Shown here one piece after another: positions 1 through 4,966 of a DNA stretch of 5,406 bases. Source of the DNA: Lachnospiraceae bacterium (lineage in GTDB: Bacteria; Bacillota; Clostridia; Lachnospirales; Lachnospiraceae). The stretch covers positions 1 through 5,406 of the forward strand of contig VSOA01000260.1 in the NCBI GenBank assembly GCA_009774585.1, given 5' to 3'. The notes below the pieces were generated by a model. It ran no database searches. It was not told the DNA's origin and saw only the letters and a list, made by a program, of their open reading frames with translations. The number at the start of each line of letters is the position of its first letter. Within the stretch, counting starts at the first letter, position 1. The position numbers and the translations under genes were made by a program.

Positions 1-358
1 TACTGCGATGCGTGAGGATGAGTTGTTTGAGGAAGCAAAGCAGCTTGCGGTGCCTTATGAATTGGTAGAATATGTATATTCAAACGGCAGGCTCCCTGTG
101 GTGAATTTTGCGGAAGGCGGTGTGGCGACTCCGGCGGAGGCGGCGCTGATGATGCAGCTTGGCGCGGAGGGTGTATTCGTAGGCTCCGGTATCTTCAAGT
201 CGGGCAATCCGGCGAAAAGAGCGGCGGCTATCGTCAAAGCCGTAACGAATTATCAGGACAGTAAACTGATTGCAGAGCTGTCCGAAGATTTAGGGGAAGC
301 CATGGTGGGTATCAACGAGCAGGAGATTGAACTTTTGATGGCGGAACGTGGGCAATAA
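1..358 (+). CDS. pdxS: Pyridoxal 5'-phosphate synthase, PdxS (synthase) subunit, C-terminal part
   Basis: This is the last 118 codons of PdxS (frame from base 2, stop TAA 356-358); the start lies outside the window. PdxS is the cytoplasmic (beta/alpha)8-barrel lyase that makes PLP from ribose 5-phosphate, glyceraldehyde 3-phosphate and ammonia. The ammonia comes from PdxT, encoded next. The sequence shows the most conserved end of the family: the phosphate-binding segment NFAEGGVATPAEAALMMQLG, then GVFVGSGIFKSGNP and a helical tail. Most homologues known to me read NFAAGG where this one reads NFAEGG, a small deviation beside a phosphate loop. The full protein is normally about 290 residues, so roughly 60% is missing from view. 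The tail ends LLMAERGQ, and the last base of its stop codon is also the first base of the outer stem of the hairpin cluster that follows. Identification is near certain. Confidence 0.97.
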   Translation, partial: TAMREDELFEEAKQLAVPYELVEYVYSNGRLPVVNFAEGGVATPAEAALMMQLGAEGVFVGSGIFKSGNPAKRAAAIVKAVTNYQDSKLIAELSEDLGEAMVGINEQEIELLMAERGQ

Positions 359-501
359 TATGAGAAGAAGTTCTAAGGCTCACAGCAAAGGCTGTTTCGC
401 CAAGAACTTCTACGGTTCGCTTTGCGAACCTTTCTCATATAAGAGAATGCCCAAAAACAGGGCATTCTCCGCATAAATTTGAGATTCCGCAAAGCGGAAT
501 C
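358..501 (+). repeat. Cluster of perfect hairpins between pdxS and pdxT
   Basis: The pdxS-pdxT gap is packed with inverted repeats. An outer 9-bp stem (358-366 with 432-440) encloses two arms. The first is a 9-bp stem, 366-374 with 403-411 (AGAAGTTCT/AGAACTTCT), which shares base 366 with the outer stem and has an inner ACAGC-AAAG-GCTGT hairpin at 382-395. The second is GGTTCGC-TTT-GCGAACC at 414-430. Together they would fold as a three-way junction. Next come a 10-bp stem, GAGAATGCCC at 443-452 with GGGCATTCTC at 460-469, and an 8-bp stem, GATTCCGC-AAA-GCGGAATC, at 483-501. No T-tract follows any stem, so these are not standard terminators. The pattern fits either a dispersed palindromic (REP/MITE-like) element or a structured intercistronic RNA affecting processing or the pdxS:pdxT ratio. 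The pairing is seen directly; the role is inferred. Confidence 0.75.
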
Positions 502-518
502 ATTGAGGTTAGTGTAAG

Positions 519-524
519 AAGGAG
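519..524 (+). promoter_or_regulatory. Ribosome binding site of pdxT, decides its start
   Basis: AAGGAG lies 11 bases before the ATG at 536 but only 2 bases before an in-frame ATG at 527. The upstream ATG is too close to be used, and the family begins MKIxVLAxQG, so 536 is chosen. A 5-bp hairpin, AGTTA (523-527) with TAACT (531-535), sits between the site and the start and would shorten the effective distance. Confidence 0.75.
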
Positions 525-535
525 TTATGTTAACT

Positions 536-1207
536 ATGAAAATTGCAGTACTTGCCGTGCAGGGAGCTTTCGCGGAGCATATAGATAAATTAAAGAAGCT
601 GGGAGCGGACTGTGTGGAACTGCGGCAGGCGTCGGATTTGGATGAGGATTTTGACGGACTGATTCTGCCCGGCGGGGAGAGCACGGTGCAGGGAAAACTG
701 TTGCGCGAACTCCATATGTTTGAACCGCTGCGGGAGAAAATCAGGCAGGGGCTTCCGGTGCTCGCAACCTGCGCGGGACTGATTCTGCTGGCGCAGGAGA
801 TCAGCAATGATGACCATGTCTATTTCGGGACCATGCCGGTGCGCGTACAGCGCAATGCCTACGGAAGGAAGCTTGGCAGTTTTCAAACCATGCAGGAATT
901 TGCGGGTATCGGCAGGGTGCCTATGACTTTTATCCGTGCGCCATATATTGAGGCGGCGCTTGAAATCCCTTTTGATGCGCGTTACAAGAATAGTGGGTGT
1001 GCAGAGCAGGATATATCGTCTAATGTCAGCGGACAGAGAGATACGGAGGTACCAAGTGGAGTAGAAATTCTCGCCCGCGTGGACGGGCGAATCGTGGCGG
1101 CGCGTTTCGGTAACCAGCTTGGGATGGCTTTTCATCCCGAACTGGACGAGGACGACAGGATTCATGAGATGTTTCTTGGGATGTGTAACGGTACAAGGGC
1201 GGTGTGA
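536..1207 (+). CDS. pdxT: Pyridoxal 5'-phosphate synthase, PdxT (glutaminase) subunit
   Basis: PdxT is the class I glutamine amidotransferase subunit of PLP synthase. It hydrolyses glutamine and passes ammonia to PdxS in a large cytoplasmic complex. The 223-residue product begins MKIAVLAVQGAF. It shows the LPGGEST oxyanion-side motif (44-50), the nucleophile Cys79 in ATCAGLILLA, and His200 and Glu202 in AFHPELDEDDR, so the triad is complete. The family usually has about 190-200 residues. The excess is an insertion of about 30 residues, roughly 143-173, between FIRAPYIE and the strand VEILARVDGRIVAARFG; the fold on both sides is normal. In the nucleophile motif ATC replaces the more common GTC. 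The gene follows pdxS in the same direction and is probably cotranscribed, across a hairpin-rich gap of 177 bases. The stop TGA is directly followed by TAG. Identification is near certain; the start is very likely. Confidence 0.96.
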   Translation: MKIAVLAVQGAFAEHIDKLKKLGADCVELRQASDLDEDFDGLILPGGESTVQGKLLRELHMFEPLREKIRQGLPVLATCAGLILLAQEISNDDHVYFGTMPVRVQRNAYGRKLGSFQTMQEFAGIGRVPMTFIRAPYIEAALEIPFDARYKNSGCAEQDISSNVSGQRDTEVPSGVEILARVDGRIVAARFGNQLGMAFHPELDEDDRIHEMFLGMCNGTRAV

Positions 1208-1284
1208 TAGGCTATCATCAATTGTTGTGGCTGCATCCGCGGCAGATTCCATCAGAGCTTGAAGAAAAAGGTGGAGAATTGTGG

Positions 1285-1317
1285 TTGTTGCGGCATAGTG
1301 ACTCTTTATAGTATACT
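1285..1317 (+). promoter_or_regulatory. Possible sigma-A promoter of the acyltransferase gene
   Basis: TTGCGG (1288-1293) and TATACT (1312-1317) are 18 bases apart. An overlapping pair, TTGTTG (1285-1290) and TATAGT (1307-1312), is 16 apart. Either would start transcription around 1320-1325 and give a leader of about 130 bases before the TTG start at 1456. The call is from consensus resemblance only. No terminator was found after pdxT, so read-through from the pdx genes is also possible. Confidence 0.4.
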
Positions 1318-1357
1318 GGTCATATAGTAATAGTGATATAGAGAGACTATGAGAACA

Positions 1358-1381
1358 GATTGAAAATTATAATTTTCAATC
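1358..1381. promoter_or_regulatory. Perfect 24-bp AT-rich palindrome, possible operator
   Basis: The half GATTGAAAATTA is followed immediately by its exact reverse complement, giving 12-bp arms with no spacer. It lies about 40 bases downstream of the proposed promoter and 75 bases before the chosen start codon. A dimeric repressor bound here could block transcription. As RNA it could form only a hairpin with a few bases opened for the loop. It lacks clear agreement with Fur, PerR, FapR or FabT consensus sites as I know them. The TTG at 1360, which would give a longer reading frame, lies inside this palindrome. Confidence 0.55.
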
Positions 1382-1397
1382 ACGAGATTTGTGCCTG

Positions 1398-1454
1398 CGC
1401 GTTGCTTGCCACAGACTCGTCATGTACAGAAGACAACGCGGAAAAGGAGCAACG
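1398..1454 (+). promoter_or_regulatory. Leader with two mutually exclusive helices, one covering the ribosome binding site
   Basis: CGCGTTG at 1398-1404 pairs perfectly with CAACGCG at 1434-1440. The overlapping CGTTGCTT at 1400-1407 can instead pair with GGAGCAACG bases 1447-1454 (seven Watson-Crick pairs and one G-U), which hides most of the GGAG. The switch arises because CAACG is directly repeated at 1434-1438 and 1450-1454. The first fold leaves the site open and the second closes it. This suggests translational control, but no ligand or protein is indicated, and it holds only if this stretch is untranslated leader. Confidence 0.35.
1442..1449 (+). promoter_or_regulatory. Strong ribosome binding site that decides the acyltransferase start
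   Basis: AAAAGGAG ends 6 bases before TTG 1456. The longer in-frame TTG at 1360 has no comparable site, and neither does the in-frame ATG at 1477, so 1456 is preferred. Confidence 0.7.
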
Positions 1455-1455
1455 A

Positions 1456-2817
1456 TTGAAGATTAAGACAGCCAAGATGAGTTACGAGGAAGTGCTTGCG
1501 CTTCCTGTGCCTGCGCATGAGAAACCCGTGAAGCAGCGGTTTATTTTCAGAGTATTGCTCGCGGCGCTTTCTTTGTGGGATTTGTGGGCGACGCATTTTA
1601 CATACAGGATGATTGACATGGATAAACTAGATAAGGACGAACCTTGTCTGGTGTTAATGAATCACTCCAGTTTCATTGACTTAAAGATTGCAATCAGACT
1701 TCTGTGCACCAGACCTTTTCATATCATCTGTACATCGGACGGTTTTGTGGGGAAAAGATGGCTGATGAGAAGTCTCGGCTGTATTCCGGCAAGAAAATTC
1801 ATGACCGATGTGACTTTGGTGCGCGATATGGTCTATGCGGTCCGGGAACTGAAAAGTTCCGTGCTCATGTATCCCGAGGCAAGTTACAGCTTCGACGGAA
1901 CGCAGACGCCGCTGCCGGATAGTATTGGTAAATGTCTGAAGGTTCTGAAAGTTCCGGTGGTCATAATCCGCACGCATGGCGCGTTTGCGCGTGACCCGCT
2001 GTACAATAATCTGCAGCTTCGCAAAGTCAGGGTGTCCGCCGATGTAGAATATTTGCTTTCTGCCAAAGAGATTGAAGAAAAATCCGCGCAGGAGTTAAAT
2101 GACATTCTGCAGGAGAAATTCACCTTTGATTATTTCCGCTGGCAGCAGGAGAATAAGGTCAGAATAAAGGAAACGTTTCGTGCGGACGGGCTGAACAGAA
2201 TGTTGTATAAATGTCCCAGATGTAAAACAGAAGGACAGATGTGTGGTCAGGGGACAAAGATATTATGTAAACAATGTGGCAAAGAGTATGAATTGACCGA
2301 GTACGGATATCTGAAAGATTTCAACGCAGATATGCAGGAAGTGGATAAAGTATCGGACCATGAGCAGAAATGGCAGGAGGAACAGCGCGAAGGATATCTG
2401 GAAACAAAAGAAAGAAATTTCACGCATATTCCCGATTGGTACAAGTGGGAAAGGGAGTGCGTCAGACAGGAACTGTTGGACGGAACATACCGACTGGAAG
2501 TCCCTGTGACAATTTATATGATGGTCAATACGGATAGGATTTATCAGGTGGGGGAAGGAGTGCTGACTCATTCGCGAAGAGGATTTCATCTGACAGGCTG
2601 CGACGGTAAACTGGATTATACGCAGGAGCCGCTTGCATCTTACAGCCTGTATTCCGATTTTTACTGGTATGAAATCGGCGATGTAATCAGTATCGGCAAT
2701 GAAAAGGTGCAGTACTACTGCTTTCCGAAGGAGAGCGGTGACATTGTGGCAAAGGCGCGGCTTGCTACCGAGGAACTCTACAAGCTTGCAAGGGCAGAGG
2801 CGCTGAAAAGTAAATGA
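1456..2817 (+). CDS. PlsC-like (lysophospholipid) acyltransferase with C-terminal zinc ribbon
   Basis: This 453-residue protein of the LPLAT/PlsC superfamily probably moves an acyl chain to a lysophospholipid or related acceptor at the inner membrane face. Seen in order: a hydrophobic, aromatic segment at 29-52 that may be a membrane anchor; the catalytic HX4D motif with His70 and Asp75 (NHSSFID, 69-75); a GCIPARK motif (108-114); YPEASYSFDG (139-148), where the family often has PEGTRS; and VPVVIIRTHGAF (166-177). After about residue 245 comes a zinc ribbon with Cys253, Cys256, Cys271 and Cys274. A charged helical stretch (293-345) follows, then a beta-rich domain (346-425) and a last helix. 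Typical PlsC proteins have about 200-250 residues, so the second half is extra. The start is TTG with a strong ribosome site; a reading from TTG 1360 would add 32 residues and ATG 1477 would remove 7. It appears to be a single-gene unit ending in a terminator. Superfamily is secure; the substrate is unknown. Confidence 0.85.
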   Translation: MKIKTAKMSYEEVLALPVPAHEKPVKQRFIFRVLLAALSLWDLWATHFTYRMIDMDKLDKDEPCLVLMNHSSFIDLKIAIRLLCTRPFHIICTSDGFVGKRWLMRSLGCIPARKFMTDVTLVRDMVYAVRELKSSVLMYPEASYSFDGTQTPLPDSIGKCLKVLKVPVVIIRTHGAFARDPLYNNLQLRKVRVSADVEYLLSAKEIEEKSAQELNDILQEKFTFDYFRWQQENKVRIKETFRADGLNRMLYKCPRCKTEGQMCGQGTKILCKQCGKEYELTEYGYLKDFNADMQEVDKVSDHEQKWQEEQREGYLETKERNFTHIPDWYKWERECVRQELLDGTYRLEVPVTIYMMVNTDRIYQVGEGVLTHSRRGFHLTGCDGKLDYTQEPLASYSLYSDFYWYEIGDVISIGNEKVQYYCFPKESGDIVAKARLATEELYKLARAEALKSK

Positions 2818-2827
2818 TGTATGATAG

Positions 2828-2879
2828 AGCGGCAGACAGCTTAGGTGAAAGAAAACGCCTTCGAGTCTGCCGCTTTTCT
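2828..2879 (+). terminator. Intrinsic terminator after the acyltransferase gene
   Basis: AGCGGCAGAC (2828-2837) pairs perfectly with GTCTGCCGCT (2865-2874), followed by TTTTCT. Inside the loop AGGTG (2843-2847) can pair with CGCCT (2856-2860) using one G-U pair, lengthening the structure. It begins 10 bases after the stop codon. There is no T-tract on the opposite strand, so it should act only for + strand transcription. It separates the acyltransferase from the LytTR operon. Confidence 0.88.
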
Positions 2880-2921
2880 GGCATCTTATGAGCAGAATCG
2901 GGCAGGATATGTAAGGTGTCA

Positions 2922-2950
2922 TTGTGGAATGTAAAGACATGTGATATGTT
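2922..2950 (+). promoter_or_regulatory. Possible extended -10 promoter of the LytTR operon
   Basis: TTGTGG (2922-2927) and TATGTT (2945-2950) are 17 bases apart, and TG at 2942-2943 one base before the -10 gives an extended -10. The leader to ATG 3046 would be about 90 bases. A second -10 candidate, CATAAT at 2974-2979, lacks a good -35. The position just after a terminator supports a promoter in this gap; the exact hexamers are a best guess. Confidence 0.45.
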
Positions 2951-3045
2951 TGGGGAGAAAAGAAAAGCGGGTGCATAATGAAGCCGGGCAGAGTTAAGGC
3001 AAAGTAAGTAAGAAGTATTGTGACGGCTTTGAAAGGATAGGAATC

Positions 3046-3492
3046 ATGAAGATAGAAATCAATATAGATGATAAGTTTGAGGAAACCTGCATCAGCATTT
3101 CATGCAAAAGTCTTACGCCGGAACTTCACAAGATGCTTGCCATGATGCGGATTTTAGACAGACAATTTGCCGCCATACGGGACGGAGAAACTTTTCTTTT
3201 GGATGTCTCGGAGATTATCTATATAGAAGCAGTCGAGAGGAAGACTTTTGTATACACGAAGGACGGCGTATACGAGTCGGGGCTGCGCCTATATGAGTTG
3301 GAGGAACAGCTTGAAGAGTGTGGCTTTTTCAGGGTGAGCAAATCTTGTCTGGTGCAGCTTCGCTCCATCAGATCGCTTAAGAGTGATATCAATCGCAGGA
3401 TCAGGGTGACATTAGACAATGGGGAAGTCATCATCGCATCGAGACAGTACGCGGAGGGAATTAAGAGAAGGCTCGGAATCTTGCCGGCATAA
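3046..3492 (+). CDS. LytTR-family DNA-binding transcriptional regulator without receiver domain
   Basis: This 148-residue cytoplasmic regulator consists of a short N-terminal helical region (about 1-45) and a LytTR DNA-binding domain (about 46-146). Features of the LytTR fold can be read: the strand LLDVSEIIYIEAVERKTFVYT, the helix segment LRLYELEEQLEECGFFRVSKSCLV with the family's F-x-R-V-S-K pattern (95-99), the strand RIRVTLDNGEVIIASRQYA with the conserved SRxY (132-135), and a basic C-terminal helix GIKRRLG. There is no phospho-acceptor receiver domain, so it is not a classical two-component regulator. The ribosome site AAGGA lies 8 bases before ATG. It is the first gene of a likely four-gene operon with a DUF3021-like protein and an ABC exporter. 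In related LytTR regulatory systems the regulator activates its own operon and is inhibited by the membrane partner; that is inference here. Confidence 0.92.
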   Translation: MKIEINIDDKFEETCISISCKSLTPELHKMLAMMRILDRQFAAIRDGETFLLDVSEIIYIEAVERKTFVYTKDGVYESGLRLYELEEQLEECGFFRVSKSCLVQLRSIRSLKSDINRRIRVTLDNGEVIIASRQYAEGIKRRLGILPA

Positions 3493-3555
3493 AATGAACT
3501 AAGCATAGAGAATATAGCGAAGAGAAGATGAAGATTGGAATAGGGAGGAAATGAC

Positions 3556-4041
3556 ATGGAGGAGAGAAAAACGATCTTTGACTATATGGGACAGATATTT
3601 ATCATATACGGGTTCAGCATATTGACGCTGAATATCTTCTGTATTTTGGTGGGTGAGGACGCGCAGAAAGTTTCTACGATTTATTCGCTGGGACGAGAAG
3701 GGCTTTCCATCTCAACGATGCTGCAATTCTTAGGGGTATCTGTATGCATTACGGGATTGCGCGCCTTTTTCTTTACAGATAAAGTCATTAAAAGAATGTC
3801 AGTAGCGGCAAGGAGCGCCTGTATGTTGGCGTCCATTGTAGCGCTGGTTGTATTGTGCGCAGTGATTTTCGGATGGTTTCCGGTTACGATGTGGCAGTCT
3901 TGGGCAGGATTTTTCATTTCGTTTGGATTGTGTTTTGTGGGAAGTCTCTGCCTGATGACGCTCAAGGAGAAAACGGAGAACCGTAAGATGGAGGAGGCGT
4001 TACAGAGATTAAAGATACAGGAGGAAAAGACGGTAAAATGA
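3556..4041 (+). CDS. DUF3021-like four-helix membrane protein, probable partner of the LytTR regulator
   Basis: A 161-residue integral membrane protein with four predicted transmembrane segments, about 13-33, 53-73, 86-107 and 114-136, and a charged C-terminal tail (137-161) likely to form a short cytoplasmic helix or coiled coil. The order of LytTR gene then this size of four-helix protein, together with the TDKVIKRMS loop and the short FP turn before the last helix, fits DUF3021. The members I know sit beside LytTR regulators, and in streptococcal BrsRM/HdrRM systems the membrane partner keeps the regulator inactive. GGAGG ends 7 bases before ATG 3556. The stop overlaps the next start as ATGA (4038-4041), so translation is probably coupled to the ATPase. 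No catalytic motif is visible. The DUF3021 assignment comes from pattern and context. Confidence 0.82.
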   Translation: MEERKTIFDYMGQIFIIYGFSILTLNIFCILVGEDAQKVSTIYSLGREGLSISTMLQFLGVSVCITGLRAFFFTDKVIKRMSVAARSACMLASIVALVVLCAVIFGWFPVTMWQSWAGFFISFGLCFVGSLCLMTLKEKTENRKMEEALQRLKIQEEKTVK

Positions 4042-4889
4042 AGGCGATTGCAATTGAGAGAGTAAGGCATCATTTCGGAGAAAAGGAAGTGTTGAAAGGA
4101 ATCACCTTGTCTGCGGATCAAGGTGAGATTATCGGGCTTCTTGGCCCGTCGGGAGCAGGTAAGACGACACTGATCAAAATCATTACGGGACAGCTTACAC
4201 CGTCGGAGGGAAGCGTTCTTCTGGCAGGATATGACATGAGTCATCCGTCTGGAGAAGTGTATCGTGAAATCGGGATGATGATGGATGATTTCGGCGTTTA
4301 TGAGAGGCTGACCTGTTATGACAATCTGAAACTGTATGCGGATATTTACCGGATTGATGCCGACAGAATCAGAGAGGTATTGGAGTGGGTTGGATTGTAT
4401 GAGGACAGAAAATATCTGGCAGAGAAGTTGTCCAAAGGGATGAGAGGCAGGCTTATGCTGGCGCGAGCGGTACTGCATCAGCCCAAGATTCTGTTTCTCG
4501 ATGAGCCGACAAGCGGGCTTGACCCGGCGACAACCAGAAGGATACATGACTTGATACGTCAGATGCAGCAGGATGGGACGACGGTTTTCCTGACGACGCA
4601 TAATATGACAGAGGCAGAAAAGTTATGTAAACATATTGCGCTTCTGCATGAAGGCAGTATCGTGGAGTACGGGGAACCGAAAGAAATCTGCAGAAGGTAT
4701 AACCATCAGAATAAATTACGACTGCTTCTAAGTGACGGAACGGATGTCAGATTGCCGAATGCGAGAGAAGCGGCGGAACAGATTAAAGAGTATTTGTTAA
4801 GCGGACGGATTGAGACGATTCATTCCACGGAACCGGATTTAGAGTCGGTATTTATGGAACTGACGGGCAGGAGCCTGCAGGATGATTAA
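4038..4889 (+). CDS. ABC transporter ATP-binding protein
   Basis: This 283-residue ATPase subunit should power the permease encoded next. It has Walker A GPSGAGKTT (36-44), a signature LSKGMRGRL (131-139), Walker B ILFLDEP with Asp155 and Glu156, D-loop SGLD (159-162) and switch His188 in TTHNMTEAE. The position of the usual Q-loop glutamine reads MMMDDFGVYERLT (80-92), with acidic residues instead; this and the LSKGM signature are seen in a branch of ABC-2 type drug and peptide exporter ATPases. Residues about 215-283 form an accessory C-terminal segment without membrane helices. The start overlaps the stop of the DUF3021-like gene (ATGA), and GGAGG lies 13 bases upstream, a long spacing that suggests reliance on translational coupling. 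The substrate cannot be read from the sequence; lipid, antimicrobial peptide or drug export are all possible. Confidence 0.96.
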   Translation: MKAIAIERVRHHFGEKEVLKGITLSADQGEIIGLLGPSGAGKTTLIKIITGQLTPSEGSVLLAGYDMSHPSGEVYREIGMMMDDFGVYERLTCYDNLKLYADIYRIDADRIREVLEWVGLYEDRKYLAEKLSKGMRGRLMLARAVLHQPKILFLDEPTSGLDPATTRRIHDLIRQMQQDGTTVFLTTHNMTEAEKLCKHIALLHEGSIVEYGEPKEICRRYNHQNKLRLLLSDGTDVRLPNAREAAEQIKEYLLSGRIETIHSTEPDLESVFMELTGRSLQDD

Positions 4890-4966
4890 AGGGGCTAAAC
4901 CTATATACATGCAATGAGACAGGGGCGGAATGAAATAAATATGGAGAAGGCAGGAGGAAAGACGGA

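Noticed and set aside
358..440. Known riboswitch class (for example a PLP or thiamine sensor) in the pdxS-pdxT gap
   Set aside because: No conserved riboswitch core was recognised, and the location inside the operon plus simple perfect hairpins fit a repeat element at least as well.
1205..1217. TGATAG-G-CTATCA inverted repeat at the pdxT stop as a terminator
   Set aside because: A one-base loop cannot form a hairpin, the stem is AT-rich, and no T-tract follows.
590..1252. Long minus-strand open frame opposite pdxT, and similar ones at 2263-2976 and 3681-4601
   Set aside because: They lie antisense to well-supported genes, match no protein family I recognise and have no start signals; they are shadows of the + strand genes.
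1208..1340. A small Cys-rich reading frame after pdxT (for example GTG 1271, MENCGCCGIVTL..., stop TAG) with repeated AATTGT...GGC stretches
   Set aside because: No convincing ribosome site, and the proposed promoter overlaps it. The repeats are imperfect and low in complexity.
1360..1455. A 32-residue N-terminal extension of the acyltransferase from TTG 1360
   Set aside because: No ribosome site precedes TTG 1360, which lies inside a perfect palindrome, whereas TTG 1456 has AAAAGGAG at 6 bases. The extra residues do not resemble the start of a PlsC protein.
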